Positions 46,705 through 56,157 of a DNA stretch of 64,000 bases are shown piece after piece. The notes under the pieces were generated by a model. That model did not search any database. It saw nothing but the letters and a program-made list of their open reading frames with translations, and was not told the origin of the DNA. The position numbers and the translations under genes are program-made. Source of the stretch: Pseudomonas sp. LS1212 (GTDB lineage Bacteria > Pseudomonadota > Gammaproteobacteria > Pseudomonadales > Pseudomonadaceae). The stretch spans positions 4,726,001 to 4,790,000 of the forward strand of contig NZ_CP102951.1 of the NCBI RefSeq assembly GCF_024741815.1. Direction: 5' to 3'. Position 1 is the first letter of the stretch, and each line of letters starts with the position of its first letter.

Positions 46705-46722
46705 GGCGCACATATAGGGAAA

Positions 46723-46908
46723 ACCCATACAGATCGGAGATTTAGGAGCGCAAAGGGGGTCAGAAGGAGGATTTTGCGGATATTTCAGTGCACAAATGCG
46801 AACTCTCTCACAGGGATAGAGAGCGAAGTTAATGTAATACTTTAAGAGTAAGATTTTTTTGGTATTACAAAGGTGTTACTGCTATTGGATTAAGCAGGAA
46901 GGGAAAAA
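46723..46908. other. Intergenic region downstream of rnpB
   Basis: AT-rich stretch with two weak inverted repeats (TGTAATAC/GTATTACA at 46833-46869 and CTCTC/GAGAG near 46803-46823). No T-rich terminator hairpin is clear for rnpB. No gene seen. Confidence 0.4.
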
Positions 46909-47268
46909 GTGGAGAGCCGATCTGTAAGCCGGGTTCTGTCGAGGACAGTCATTCCTCTACGATGGCCATCACTGGACACCTTTAGCAACCTACCCGGTTC
47001 CAACGCGGGCCGCGCCATATGGAACCCTATTTGGTCTTGCTCCGAGTGGGGTTTACCTTGCCACGAACTGTTGCCAGTCGTGCGGTGCGCTCTTACCGCA
47101 CCTTTTCACCCTTACCGGCACCGAAGTGCTTAGGCGGTTATTTTCTGTGGCACTTTCCGTAGGCTCACGCCCCCCAGGTATTACCTGGCACTCTGCCCTA
47201 TGGAGCCCGGACTTTCCTCCCCCCTCTCTTGCAGAACAAAAGAAGGCAGCGACTGTCCGATCGACTCT
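46909..47268 (-). ncRNA. rnpB: RNase P RNA (class A)
   Basis: About 360 nt. The 5' end AGAGTCGATCGG pairs with the 3' end TCGGCTCTCC, forming helix P1. The conserved core is present: GGGGGAGGAAAGTCCGGGCT near the 5' side, CATAGGGCAGAGTGCCAGGT, a tract equivalent to CCGGTAAGGGTGAAAAGGTG, and ACAGAACCCGGCTTA near the 3' side. It is the catalytic RNA that matures tRNA 5' ends. Exact ends are judged from the pairing and may be off by a few nt. Confidence 0.95.
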
Positions 47269-47399
47269 CCGCGGCGAAGGTTAACGGTAGCCGGGCCCAA
47301 GAACAAGCTTTATCCGACTTATAGCTCCTTGCCACTACTTCCGTAACAAAGCAAGAGCTCTCCCGGTGTCAAACCGCTCGCCATCGATTTTACGACTAT

Positions 47400-48272
47400 T
47401 TACTCGCCCTTCTGTTTTTCCAGGGCAAGCTGATACAGCACGTTCTTGCGCACCCCGGTAATTTCCGCCGCCAGCGCTGCCGCCCGCTTCAGTGGCATTT
47501 CAGCGAGCAGCAGATCGAGGATGCGCATCACCTCACTGCTGACCGCCTCGTCGCTTTCAGGGGCCGTCCAGCCCGCCACCAACACGACACACTCGCCGCG
47601 CTGCTGATTGCTGTCGGCTTCGACAAACTCGCGCAACTGCGCCAGCGGCAAGCCCTTGAGCGTCTCGAACGTCTTGGTCAGCTCACGCGCCAACAGGGCG
47701 GGCCGCTCGGCGCCGAAGATTGCCTCCAGATCCTGCAGGCACTCGAGAATGCGATGCGGCGCCTCGTAAAAGATCAGCGTGCGCGGCTCTTCCTTCAGCA
47801 ATTCCAGACGAGCCCGGCGCCCCGCCGACTTGGCCGGCAGGAAACCTTCGAAAATGAAGCGATCCGACGGCAAGCCTGCCGCCGACAGGGCCGCAATCAA
47901 GGCGCAGGCCCCGGGAACCGGCACCACCGCAATTCCCGCCGCACGCGCCTGGCGCACCAGGTGATAGCCCGGGTCGGAAATCAGTGGCGTACCGGCATCG
48001 GAAATCAATGCAACGCTGTCGCCGGCCTGCAGTCGTGTGAGAAATCGACTGCCTTCGTCGCGCTCATTGTGTTCATGACAAGCAGCCAACGGCGTGTTGA
48101 TGCCAAAGTGCTGGAGCAAACGGATCGAATGACGGGTATCTTCTGCAGCGATCAGCGCCACCTCACCCAGCACCTTCAGCGCCCGGGCGCTCATGTCATC
48201 CAGGTTACCGATGGGCGTCGCTACCACATAAAGTGTGCCAGCAGTGAAGTTCGAAGCACCTGGAGCAGTCAC
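47400..48272 (-). CDS. rsmI: 16S rRNA 2'-O-C1402 methyltransferase RsmI
   Basis: 290 residues, tetrapyrrole-methylase fold: LYVVATPIGNLDDMS, ALIAAEDTRHS, LISDAGTPLISDPGY, and the C-terminal helix-turn-helix-like end. Methylates the ribose of C1402. The GTG at 48272 (MTAPGA) has AGGTG seven nt upstream; a GTG three codons earlier is also open. Divergent from lpoA, as usual. Confidence 0.95.
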   Translation of the reverse strand: MTAPGASNFTAGTLYVVATPIGNLDDMSARALKVLGEVALIAAEDTRHSIRLLQHFGINTPLAACHEHNERDEGSRFLTRLQAGDSVALISDAGTPLISDPGYHLVRQARAAGIAVVPVPGACALIAALSAAGLPSDRFIFEGFLPAKSAGRRARLELLKEEPRTLIFYEAPHRILECLQDLEAIFGAERPALLARELTKTFETLKGLPLAQLREFVEADSNQQRGECVVLVAGWTAPESDEAVSSEVMRILDLLLAEMPLKRAAALAAEITGVRKNVLYQLALEKQKGE

Positions 48273-48488
48273 AGCAAACACCTGTCGTAATGGTCAAACC
48301 GCCATTGTACAGCCTGGGCCCGTAAAGAAGCGGCAAACCGGCGCCTGAGCGCGTATTTTCGGTGCCCCCATAGCGGCCTTGTAATATTTGCACGACCAAT
48401 ATGAATGGTTTCACACCAGCAACATCGCGCCCCAGCCAGTGCTTGGGTACAATTGCCCGTTAATTTGATCGAGTATCAGGACACTTAC

Positions 48489-50303
48489 ATGATTGCTTGC
48501 CTGCGGCTGTTCTCTGCCCTCTGCCTTGCTGCCCTGCTGGCAGCCTGCGCCAGTACGCCTTCGTCCAGCCTTGGCGAACTTCCGCGCACCCCGGATGCCA
48601 GCATCGAGCAACTGCTCCAGCAGGCCGCCGCCAGCAAGGACCCGGAAGACGCCGCATTGCTGCGCCTGAGCGCGGCCAACCAGGCCTATCGGCAAAAAGA
48701 CTACGTGCAAGCCGCACGCATTCTCGAGCAAGTGCCGCTGGAACAACTCAAGCCAGCCCAACAGATTTTTTCCACCACCCTGGCCGCCGAACTGGCCATG
48801 AGCCGCAACCAGCCCAAGGCTGCGCTCAGTGCCCTGAGCCATCCAAGCATGGAGCGCCTGGCCGAGCTGCCACCCGAACAGCAGGTGCGCACCCACAGCG
48901 TTCGCGCCGCCGCACTGGCGGCCGACGGCCAGACCCTGGCTGCCGCCCGCGAACGAATCCTCATCTCGCCAATGCTCAAGGGTGATCAAGCCGCGGCCAA
49001 CCAGGAAGCCATCTGGACCCTGGTCGCTTCGCTGCCAACCGATCAGTTGCGCGGTACCGGCAAGGACGAACTGGCCGGCTGGATGAGCCTGGCCCTGGCA
49101 ATCAAGACTGCCGGCAGCCTGGAACAGCAACAAGCCGCCATCGACACCTGGAAAACCCGGAACCCCGATCACCCTGCCGCCCAACAGTTGCCGCAGTCCT
49201 TGATCAAGCTCCAGGAACTCGCCAGCCAACCGCTGACCAAGATTGCCCTGTTGCTGCCCCAGGAAGGCCAACTGGCTTCGGTCGCGCGCGCCCTGCGCGA
49301 AGGCTTCATGGCGGCTCACTTTCAGGCCCAGCAAGCCGGACTCAAGCCACCAGCCATCGAAGTGTTCGACAGCTCGCGCCTGACCTCGCTGGATGATTTC
49401 TACCGCCAGGCACAAGCCGCCGGCGTGCAACTGGTCGTCGGCCCGCTGGAAAAACCGCTGGTCAAGCAATTGAGCAGTCGCCCGCAACTCCCTATCACCA
49501 CCCTGGCACTGAACTACAGCGAAGCCGGCCAGTCCACCCCACCCCAGCTTTTTCAATTCGGCCTCGCCGCCGAAGATGAAGCGCGGGAAGTGTCCCGCCG
49601 CGCCTGGGCGGACGGCATGCGACGCGCCGTAGCGCTGGTGCCGAAAGGCGAATGGGGTGACCGCGTGCTCAAGGCCTTCCGCCAGGACTGGGAAGCTGCC
49701 GGCGGCACCCTGATTGCCGCAGAACATGTCGACCAGCCCGTGGCCCTGGCCCAGCAGATCGCCGATCTGTTCCAGCTGCGCCAGAGCGAAGGGCGCGCCA
49801 AGAGCCTGCAAAGCACCGTCGGCGGATCCGTTTCGGCACAACCATCGCGCCGTCAGGACATCGACTTCATCTTCCTCGCCGCCACCCCGCAGCAGGCTCA
49901 ACAGATCAAGCCGACCCTCAACTTCCAATATGCCGGCGACGTTCCGGTATACGCCACCTCGCACCTGTTCAGCGCCAGCGGCGACCAGGCCCAGTACAAC
50001 GACATGAATGGCATCATGTTCTGCGAGACGCCATGGCTGCTCGACACCGGCAACTCGCTGCGCCAGCAAGTGGTGCGCCAGTGGCCGCAAGCCGGCGGTA
50101 GCCTGGGCCGGCTCTATGCCATGGGCGTCGACGCCTACAGCCTGGCACCACGCCTGGGCCAGCTCAAGGCCCTGCCGGACAACCGCATCGAAGGCCTCTC
50201 GGGCAGCTTGAGCATGAACCCGAACCAGCGTATCGAACGTCAACTGCCCTGGGCCGAATTCGAAGGCGGCCAAGTCAAGCGCCTGCCGGACACACCTCGC
50301 TGA
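48489..50303 (+). CDS. lpoA: LpoA-type lipoprotein activator of penicillin-binding proteins
   Basis: 604 residues. Signal peptide and lipobox LLAAC with lipidated C20; an N-terminal TPR-like helical half (about 40-240) and a C-terminal periplasmic-binding-protein-like half (TKIALLLPQEGQLASVARALREGF onward). In E. coli LpoA reaches through the cell wall to stimulate PBP1A; in P. aeruginosa the equivalent is reported with PBP1a/PBP1b functions. First of a chain lpoA-yraN, then gmhA and dolP. Confidence 0.9.
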   Translation: MIACLRLFSALCLAALLAACASTPSSSLGELPRTPDASIEQLLQQAAASKDPEDAALLRLSAANQAYRQKDYVQAARILEQVPLEQLKPAQQIFSTTLAAELAMSRNQPKAALSALSHPSMERLAELPPEQQVRTHSVRAAALAADGQTLAAARERILISPMLKGDQAAANQEAIWTLVASLPTDQLRGTGKDELAGWMSLALAIKTAGSLEQQQAAIDTWKTRNPDHPAAQQLPQSLIKLQELASQPLTKIALLLPQEGQLASVARALREGFMAAHFQAQQAGLKPPAIEVFDSSRLTSLDDFYRQAQAAGVQLVVGPLEKPLVKQLSSRPQLPITTLALNYSEAGQSTPPQLFQFGLAAEDEAREVSRRAWADGMRRAVALVPKGEWGDRVLKAFRQDWEAAGGTLIAAEHVDQPVALAQQIADLFQLRQSEGRAKSLQSTVGGSVSAQPSRRQDIDFIFLAATPQQAQQIKPTLNFQYAGDVPVYATSHLFSASGDQAQYNDMNGIMFCETPWLLDTGNSLRQQVVRQWPQAGGSLGRLYAMGVDAYSLAPRLGQLKALPDNRIEGLSGSLSMNPNQRIERQLPWAEFEGGQVKRLPDTPR

Positions 50304-50674
50304 TGCCAACCGCGCCGCGCCAGCACGCCGGCAAAGAGGCCGAGACGCAAGCCCTGCACTTCCTGAAGGAACAGGGCCTGCGCCTGCTGGCGCAGAACTG
50401 GTCGTGCAAACGCGGCGAGCTGGATCTGGTCATGCTTGACGGCGATACAGTAGTATTCGCCGAAGTCCGCTACCGACTGCATGCGCAATGGGGAGGCGCA
50501 CTCGGCAGCATCGATGCGCGCAAGCGCGAGAAGCTGGTACTTGCCGCACAGTATTTTCTGCAGAAGGAGTCGCGCTGGGCCAGTCATCCCTGCCGCTTCG
50601 ACGTGATCGCTCTGGAAGGCACCCCTGGCTCGGCCCCACGGCTGAACTGGCTGAAGAATGCCTTCGATAGCTGA
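50303..50674 (+). CDS. YraN/UPF0102 nuclease-like protein
   Basis: 123 residues of the PD-(D/E)XK-type UPF0102 family: GKEAETQALHFLKEQGLRLLAQNW, RGELDLVMLDGDTVVFAEVRYR (ELD...EVR). Function unknown, often placed near lpoA and gmhA. The ATG shares bases with the lpoA stop (TGATG). Confidence 0.9.
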   Translation: MPTAPRQHAGKEAETQALHFLKEQGLRLLAQNWSCKRGELDLVMLDGDTVVFAEVRYRLHAQWGGALGSIDARKREKLVLAAQYFLQKESRWASHPCRFDVIALEGTPGSAPRLNWLKNAFDS

Positions 50675-50817
50675 CGCCACTCTCCTGGCGCACGCTGCAG
50701 CCTTCTTCAAACAACGTTTTTTGCTCTTTGCTTTGCGGGCTGCACATTCATGTGCCGGGAAGCCTCTGAGACGACTCGGACAGCGCCCGACCAGCCGCCC
50801 TACTTAAGGTCACACTG

Positions 50818-51411
50818 ATGGACATGCAATCCCGAATTCGCCAGCTTTTTCAGGCCAGCATCAACACCAAGCAACAGGCGATGGACGTCCTTGCACCCCA
50901 CATCGAGCAAGCCAGCCAGGTCATGGTCAATGCACTGCTCAACGAGGGCAAAATGCTTTCCTGTGGCAACGGCGGCTCGGCAGGCGATGCCCAGCACTTT
51001 TCCTCGGAGCTGCTCAACCGCTTCGAGCGTGAGCGCCCGAGCCTGCCGGCCATCGCCTTGACGACCGACAGCTCGACCATCACCTCGATCGCCAACGACT
51101 ACAGCTACAACGAAATCTTTTCCAAACAGATCCGTGCGCTCGGCCAACCGGGCGACGTCCTGCTGGCAATTTCCACCAGCGGCAACTCGGCAAATATTAT
51201 TCAAGCGATCCAGGCCGCACATGATCGCGAAATGATTGTCGTAGCTATGACGGGACGTGATGGTGGCGGCATGGCCTCGCTACTGTTGCCCGAGGACGTC
51301 GAGATTCGCGTTCCGGCCAATGTCACCGCACGTATCCAGGAAGTCCACCTGCTGGCGATCCATTGCCTCTGCGATCTGATCGACAGCCAACTGTTCGGGA
51401 GTGAAGAATGA
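50818..51411 (+). CDS. gmhA: Phosphoheptose isomerase GmhA
   Basis: 197 residues of the SIS fold: SCGNGGSAGDAQHFSSELLNRF with the substrate-binding loop, LAISTSGNSANI, and E/H residues in IQEVHLLAIHCLCD. Converts sedoheptulose 7-phosphate to heptose for the LPS core. DiaA proteins share this fold, but the length and motifs fit GmhA. Overlaps dolP by 4 nt. Confidence 0.93.
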   Translation: MDMQSRIRQLFQASINTKQQAMDVLAPHIEQASQVMVNALLNEGKMLSCGNGGSAGDAQHFSSELLNRFERERPSLPAIALTTDSSTITSIANDYSYNEIFSKQIRALGQPGDVLLAISTSGNSANIIQAIQAAHDREMIVVAMTGRDGGGMASLLLPEDVEIRVPANVTARIQEVHLLAIHCLCDLIDSQLFGSEE

Positions 51412-51986
51412 CCCCTAATCGCCTCGGCCTGATGGCCCTGACACTCTGCCTCGGCCTCAGCGGCTGCAGTTCGGTAATCACCGCCTCTCGCGAGAACCCG
51501 ATCGAGGACGATCGCGGCACCCGGACCCTCGGCAGCAAGATCGACGACTCGCTGATCGAGACCAAGGTCGCGGTCAACGTGGCCAAGGCCAACCCTGACC
51601 TGGACAAGAACTCGCACGTCGTCGTGAGCAGCTTCAACGGCATTGTCCTGCTGGCCGGCCAGACGCCGCGCGCCGACCTCAAGAGCATGGCCGAACAAGC
51701 CGCAAGCTCCGTGCAACGCGTGAAAAAAGTCCATAACGAACTGCAGGTCCTGCCGCCCTCCTCCTTGCTGGCACGCAATAACGACACTTGGCTGACCACC
51801 AAGATCAAGACCCAGATGATCGCGGACGAGAGCATTCCAGGCTCGCGAATCAAAATCATCACCGAGAATGGCATCGTTTACCTGCTGGGCCTGGTCACCA
51901 AGCAGGAAGCCGCCAAGGCCACCAGCCTGGTGCAGGGCGTGTCCGGGGTGCAGAAGATCGTCAAGCTGTTCGAATACATCGACTGA
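51408..51986 (+). CDS. dolP: DolP/YraP-type BON-domain lipoprotein
   Basis: 192 residues: lipobox LGLSGC with C20, then two BON domains (about 40-105, FNGIVLLAGQ; and 120-185, ENGIVYLLGLV). DolP is an outer-membrane lipoprotein supporting membrane integrity and BAM function. ATGA overlap with gmhA. Followed by a strong terminator. Confidence 0.92.
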   Translation: MTPNRLGLMALTLCLGLSGCSSVITASRENPIEDDRGTRTLGSKIDDSLIETKVAVNVAKANPDLDKNSHVVVSSFNGIVLLAGQTPRADLKSMAEQAASSVQRVKKVHNELQVLPPSSLLARNNDTWLTTKIKTQMIADESIPGSRIKIITENGIVYLLGLVTKQEAAKATSLVQGVSGVQKIVKLFEYID

Positions 51987-52013
51987 CGCTTTTGGCAAAC
52001 AGCAATTGGCAGA

Positions 52014-52047
52014 CAAAAAAGGCGATCCCTCGGGATCGCCTTTTTTG
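52014..52047. terminator. Bidirectional terminator between dolP and sspB
   Basis: GGCGATCC/GGATCGCC stem (52021-52028 with 52033-52040) flanked by a six-nt A-run and a six-nt T-run between convergent genes. Confidence 0.93.
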
Positions 52048-52473
52048 TTACTTGACCACCTTCAGGCTGGGCCGGCCGCTCGGACGCGGCGGCTGCGGAC
52101 CATCATCGTCCGGCTCAGGCGCGGACTCCAAGCCCTCCTCGACCTCATCATCGTCGATGACAGGCGGCTCCAGGTCAAAGACCATGCCCTGACCATTCTC
52201 CCGTGCATAAATGCCCAGGATCGAGCTCGTAGGCACATACAGAGTATGCGCTACGCCACCGAAACGACCCTCGAAGCTCACGGCTTCGTTATCCATGTGC
52301 AGGTGACGCACGGCGCTCGGCGAAATGTTCAGGACGATCTGACCGTCGCTGGCGAAACCCTGCGGCACCTGCACGCCGGGGTATTCAGCATTGACCAGCA
52401 TGTGCGGGGTGCAATCGTTATCCACAATCCACTCGTAGAGTGCGCGCACCAAATAGGGACGACTGGAGTTCAT
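52048..52473 (-). CDS. sspB: ClpXP adaptor SspB
   Basis: 141 residues: N-terminal SspB fold (PYLVRALYEWIVDND, VLNISPSAVRHLHMDN, VPTSSILGIYAREN), an acidic linker and the C-terminal ClpX-binding tail (RPSLKVVK). It delivers ssrA-tagged proteins to ClpXP. ATG at 52473 follows AAGGAGCTGTTG. 17 nt after sspA. Confidence 0.95.
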   Translation of the reverse strand: MNSSRPYLVRALYEWIVDNDCTPHMLVNAEYPGVQVPQGFASDGQIVLNISPSAVRHLHMDNEAVSFEGRFGGVAHTLYVPTSSILGIYARENGQGMVFDLEPPVIDDDEVEEGLESAPEPDDDGPQPPRPSGRPSLKVVK

Positions 52474-52490
52474 CAACAGCTCCTTAAAAC

Positions 52491-53108
52491 CTAGCGCATT
52501 TCACGTTCAGCGGCAGAGAGGCTTGCCTGGAAGGCCTCGCGCGCAAACTGACGCTCCATATAATCGAGCAACGGCTTGGCTGGCCGCGGCAATTCAATAC
52601 CCAGAATCGGCAATCGCCAGAGTATTGGCAATAGACAACAATCGACCAGACTTTGCTCCTCACTGAGGAAACAAGGCTTATCGGCGAACAGCGGCGATAC
52701 GCCGGTGAGGCTCTCGCGCAGTTCTTTGCGAGCCTGCACGCGGGCTGCTTCCTTGCTGCGCGGATCGAGTATCAGATCGACCAGGCCACACCAGTCCCGC
52801 TGAATGCGATGGATCAGCAAGCGACTGTTGGCACGCGCCACGGGATAGACAGGCAGCAAGGGAGGATGCGGATAACGCTCATCCAGGTATTCCATCACCA
52901 CTGTGGATTCGTACAATGCCAGGTCGCGGTCGACCAGCGTCGGCACACTGCCGTAGGGGTTCACTTCGATCAATTTAGGCGGATGACGGCCCGCCTCTAC
53001 GTTGATGATCTCGGCGCTGACACCCTTCTCGGCGAGAACGATGCGAACCCGATGAGAATAGTGGTCGGCGGGGTCGGAGTAACAGGCCAACCGGTTGGTC
53101 ACGCCCAT
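52491..53108 (-). CDS. sspA: Stringent starvation protein A
   Basis: 205 residues of the GST fold without obvious catalytic Ser/Cys: LACYSDPADHYSHRVRIVLAEKGV, NPYGSVPTLVDRDLALYESTVVMEYL. SspA binds RNA polymerase and alters transcription in stationary phase and stress. Very good Shine-Dalgarno (GAGGAGGACCGCC-ATG). Confidence 0.95.
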   Translation of the reverse strand: MGVTNRLACYSDPADHYSHRVRIVLAEKGVSAEIINVEAGRHPPKLIEVNPYGSVPTLVDRDLALYESTVVMEYLDERYPHPPLLPVYPVARANSRLLIHRIQRDWCGLVDLILDPRSKEAARVQARKELRESLTGVSPLFADKPCFLSEEQSLVDCCLLPILWRLPILGIELPRPAKPLLDYMERQFAREAFQASLSAAEREMR

Positions 53109-53307
53109 GGCGGTCCTCCTCGCGTGTTGAAATTATGAGAAATACAAATACAAACGCGCCCTGCGAACGCCTCTTGAGCGATTATGCCTGAACAGACCTC
53201 CAGGGTCGCCGACCCGGATCGCTCCGGATCGATTACCTTGCCTGCTCCACACTCACTACTCAGAGACGCCTCAGGGCGCGCCATCAACAGCAAAACTTAC
53301 AACGTGA

Positions 53308-54090
53308 TCAATGCACGTCTTTCCAGTACTCACGCTTCAACAGATAGGCGAATACAAAGAAGAAGGCCAGGTACAGCAGCACGTAGGTACCGATGCGATG
53401 GCTCTGCAGCTTGACCGGGTTGGCCGAGTAGGCCAGGAAGGTCACCAGGTTCTTGACCTTCTCATCGAACTGCTCTGCGTTCAGGGTACCGGATTTAGGC
53501 ACGATGGTCAGCTGGTCACAGGCTTCGTGAGTCAGCGGCGTACCGGTCAGCGGGTCGAATTGCTTCTTGCCGTCGGCCACGGTCTGAACCTGCTTGCAAC
53601 CCACTACCTGACGACCTTGCAGACCGGCCAGTACGTTCGGCATACCCACGTTAGGGAATACCTTGTTGTTCGCGCCCCACGGACGCGTCGGATCTTCATA
53701 GAACGAACGCAGGTAAGTGTACAGCCAATCAGTACCGCGAACACGGGCAACCAGGGTCAGGTCGGGCGGCGCAGCGCCGAACCAGGCCTTGGCGTCTGCC
53801 GGCTGCATGCCGATGTTCATGTGGTCGCCGATCTTGGCACCCGTGAACACCAGCTTCTCCAGCATCAGCCCGTGAGGCACGCCCAGGTCGTCGGCCACGC
53901 GCTCATAGCGCTGGAACTTGGCACTGTGGCAACCCATGCAATAGTTCGCGAAGGTACGCGCACCGTCCTGCATGGCAGCTTTGTCAGTCAGGTCGATGTC
54001 GACCTTGTCCAGCACAGGGCCATTCTCGCTTGCCGCGAAGGTCAAGGCTGGCATCACTGCAAGAATCAATACTGCAAATAGCTTTTTCAT
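53308..54090 (-). CDS. petC: Cytochrome c1 of the bc1 complex
   Basis: 260 residues: signal peptide 1-20, heme c motif C51-M-G-C-H55 and a C-terminal TM anchor (GTYVLLYLAFFFVFAYLLKREYW). Carries electrons from Rieske to soluble cytochromes. ATG overlaps the cytochrome b stop (TGATG). The 199 nt to sspA hold no gene. Confidence 0.97.
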   Translation of the reverse strand: MKKLFAVLILAVMPALTFAASENGPVLDKVDIDLTDKAAMQDGARTFANYCMGCHSAKFQRYERVADDLGVPHGLMLEKLVFTGAKIGDHMNIGMQPADAKAWFGAAPPDLTLVARVRGTDWLYTYLRSFYEDPTRPWGANNKVFPNVGMPNVLAGLQGRQVVGCKQVQTVADGKKQFDPLTGTPLTHEACDQLTIVPKSGTLNAEQFDEKVKNLVTFLAYSANPVKLQSHRIGTYVLLYLAFFFVFAYLLKREYWKDVH

Positions 54091-55301
54091 CAGCCAGTCA
54101 CCCTTTCCGGAACCGGTTTGGTCTTCTCGAGCCTGGTATAGAAAGGCATCAGAATGAAGTAGGCGAAGTACAGGAAGGTACATACCTGCGACAGCAACGT
54201 ACGACCCGGAGTCGGCGCCAGCACACCCAGCACGCCCAGGATCACGAAGCAGATGCAGAACACCAGCAGCCAGATCTTGCTCATCCAGCCCTTGTAACGC
54301 ATGGACTTGACCGGGCTACGGTCCAGCCATGGCAGCACGAACAGGACGGCAATTGCAGCACCCATGGCGATTACGCCCAGGAGCTTGTCAGGAACGGCAC
54401 GCAAAATGGCGTAGAACGGTGTGAAGTACCAGACCGGAGCGATGTGCTCAGGGGTCTTGAAGGCGTTGGCCACTTCGAAGTTCGGCTTCTCGAGGAAATA
54501 TCCGCCCATTTCCGGGAAGAAGAACACGATCGCGCAGAACACGAACAGGAAGACGACGACGCCGACGATATCCTTGACGGTGTAGTAAGGGTGGAACGCG
54601 ATACCGTCGAGCGGTACGCCGTTCTCGTCCTTGAACTTCTTGATGTCCACGCCGTCAGGGTTGTTCGAACCCACTTCGTGCAGCGCCAGGATGTGCAGCA
54701 CAACCAGGCCCAGGATCACGATTGGCAGCGCGACCACGTGCAACGCGAAGAAGCGGTTCAGGGTGATGCCGGAGATCAGGTAGTCGCCACGGATCCACTG
54801 GGTCAGGTCAGCACCGATGACCGGGATGGCACCGAACAGCGAGATGATCACCTGGGCACCCCAGTACGACATCTGGCCCCAGGGCAGCAGGTAACCCATG
54901 AAGGCTTCAGCCATCAGGGCCAGGTAGATCAGCATGCCGAACACCCAGACCAGCTCGCGCGGCTTCTGGTACGAACCGTAGAGCAGGCCACGGAACATGT
55001 GCAGGTAGACCACGACAAAGAATGCCGAGGCGCCGGTGGAGTGCAGGTAGCGCAGGATCCAGCCGTATTCGACGTCACGCATGATGTATTCGACGGAGGC
55101 AAACGCCTCTTCCGCCGAAGGGGTGTAGCTCATGGTCAGCCACACGCCAGTGACGATCTGATTGACCAGGACCAACAGCGCCAGGGAACCGAAGAAGTAG
55201 AAGAAGTTGAAGTTCTTCGGCGCGTAATACTTGCTGAGGTGGTCTTCCCACATTTTGGTTGCAGGGAAGCGGGCGTCCACCCAATCCATGAACTTACTCA
55301 T
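54090..55301 (-). CDS. petB: Cytochrome b of the bc1 complex
   Basis: 403 residues, eight or more TM segments, with four bis-His heme ligands placed in the usual pairs (LHSTGASAFFVVVYLHMFRG; HVVALPIVILGLVVLHILALHE) and the Qo-site PEWY region as APVWYFTPFYAILR (PVWY rather than PEWY). The start ATG at 55299-55301 is chosen over a longer frame overlapping petA. Confidence 0.95.
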   Translation of the reverse strand: MSKFMDWVDARFPATKMWEDHLSKYYAPKNFNFFYFFGSLALLVLVNQIVTGVWLTMSYTPSAEEAFASVEYIMRDVEYGWILRYLHSTGASAFFVVVYLHMFRGLLYGSYQKPRELVWVFGMLIYLALMAEAFMGYLLPWGQMSYWGAQVIISLFGAIPVIGADLTQWIRGDYLISGITLNRFFALHVVALPIVILGLVVLHILALHEVGSNNPDGVDIKKFKDENGVPLDGIAFHPYYTVKDIVGVVVFLFVFCAIVFFFPEMGGYFLEKPNFEVANAFKTPEHIAPVWYFTPFYAILRAVPDKLLGVIAMGAAIAVLFVLPWLDRSPVKSMRYKGWMSKIWLLVFCICFVILGVLGVLAPTPGRTLLSQVCTFLYFAYFILMPFYTRLEKTKPVPERVTG

Positions 55302-55894
55302 CACGCTTTCTCCTGATCGACGCCAACGACGATGATGTCGTCCGATTCGTACGAGTGCGGAGGCACTGGCAGATTCAACGGCGCCGGTTGCGATTTGTAG
55401 ACGCGGCCTGCCAGGTCGTAATGAGAGCCGTGGCATGGGCAGAAGTAACCACCTACCCAATCCTTGCCCAGGTCAACTGGCGCCACTTCCGGACGGAAGG
55501 TCGGCGAGCAGCCCAAGTGCGTGCACAACCCCACCAGGATCAGGATCTCGGGCTTGATCGAGCGAACTTTCGGATCGACGTATGTTGGCTGATCCGAGGC
55601 CTTGGACTCGGGATCAGACAGCTGGCCGGAGATTTTGTCCAGGTTGGCCAGGATCACGTCGGTTCGACGAACAATGAATACCGGCTGGCCGCGCCACTCA
55701 GCAATCATCTGCTGACCTGGCTCAACCTTACTGATATTGACCTTCACCGGTGCACCAGCGGCTTTTGCCTTGGCACTGGGGAACCATGACCCCACGAACG
55801 GGACCGCAGCCCCCACCGCTCCTGCAGCACCCACCACGGACGTGGCTGCTACAAGGAAGCGACGCCGGCCTGCATTCACGCCGTCATTGCTCAT
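55301..55894 (-). CDS. petA: Rieske iron-sulfur protein of the bc1 complex
   Basis: 197 residues: twin-arginine leader AGRRRFLVAA, a TM segment, and the 2Fe-2S boxes C124-T-H-L-G-C and C152-P-C-H-G-S. Ligands are C124, H126, C152 and H155. First gene of petABC; TGATG overlap with petB. Confidence 0.97.
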   Translation of the reverse strand: MSNDGVNAGRRRFLVAATSVVGAAGAVGAAVPFVGSWFPSAKAKAAGAPVKVNISKVEPGQQMIAEWRGQPVFIVRRTDVILANLDKISGQLSDPESKASDQPTYVDPKVRSIKPEILILVGLCTHLGCSPTFRPEVAPVDLGKDWVGGYFCPCHGSHYDLAGRVYKSQPAPLNLPVPPHSYESDDIIVVGVDQEKA

Positions 55895-56103
55895 TCAGTC
55901 CTCTCCCATCAGCTTTGTGGCCTGTTTAAACAGGCATCTACTAAGTAAATTCTGAACTGCATAAAAATTTGCCGCATGGTAAAGAAAACCCCCTTTTCTG
56001 ACAAGGTAATTACCAATGGCAAAAGGCTGCATCCCTTATAGCTCTTGGCTCGCACCTATGCGACAAGTTGTCACACCAAGCACACACTCTAGTTCAAGGA
56101 ACA

Positions 56104-56142
56104 TAAAAAAAGCCCAGTTCCATGAGGAACTGGGCTTTTTTT
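56104..56142. terminator. Bidirectional terminator between rpsI and petA region
   Basis: AGCCCAGTTCC/GGAACTGGGCT stem with A-run and T-run directly after the rpsI stop; the strongest hairpin of this part. Confidence 0.93.
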
Positions 56143-56157
56143 GAACGCAGCAGCGAA

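Larger units (their letters stand above)
46608..46722. repeat. 13-bp inverted repeat flanking the mraZ promoter
   Basis: TTTCCCTATATGT at 46608-46620, immediately 5' of the mraZ ATG, has a perfect complement at 46710-46722, upstream of the -35 box. The arms are 102 bp apart centre to centre, so they enclose promoter and operator. Because the far arm lies upstream of the transcript, this can only work as DNA, not as an RNA hairpin. Confidence 0.85.

Noticed and set aside
46608..46722. Terminator for rnpB or attenuator for mraZ
   Set aside because: The arms are 90 nt apart and the outer one precedes the promoter; no T-run.
48411..50309. 632-codon frame opposite lpoA
   Set aside because: Antisense shadow; lpoA has a lipobox and matched domains on the plus strand.
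54030..55316. Plus-strand frame opposite petB
   Set aside because: Antisense shadow of petB, which has intact heme-ligand motifs.
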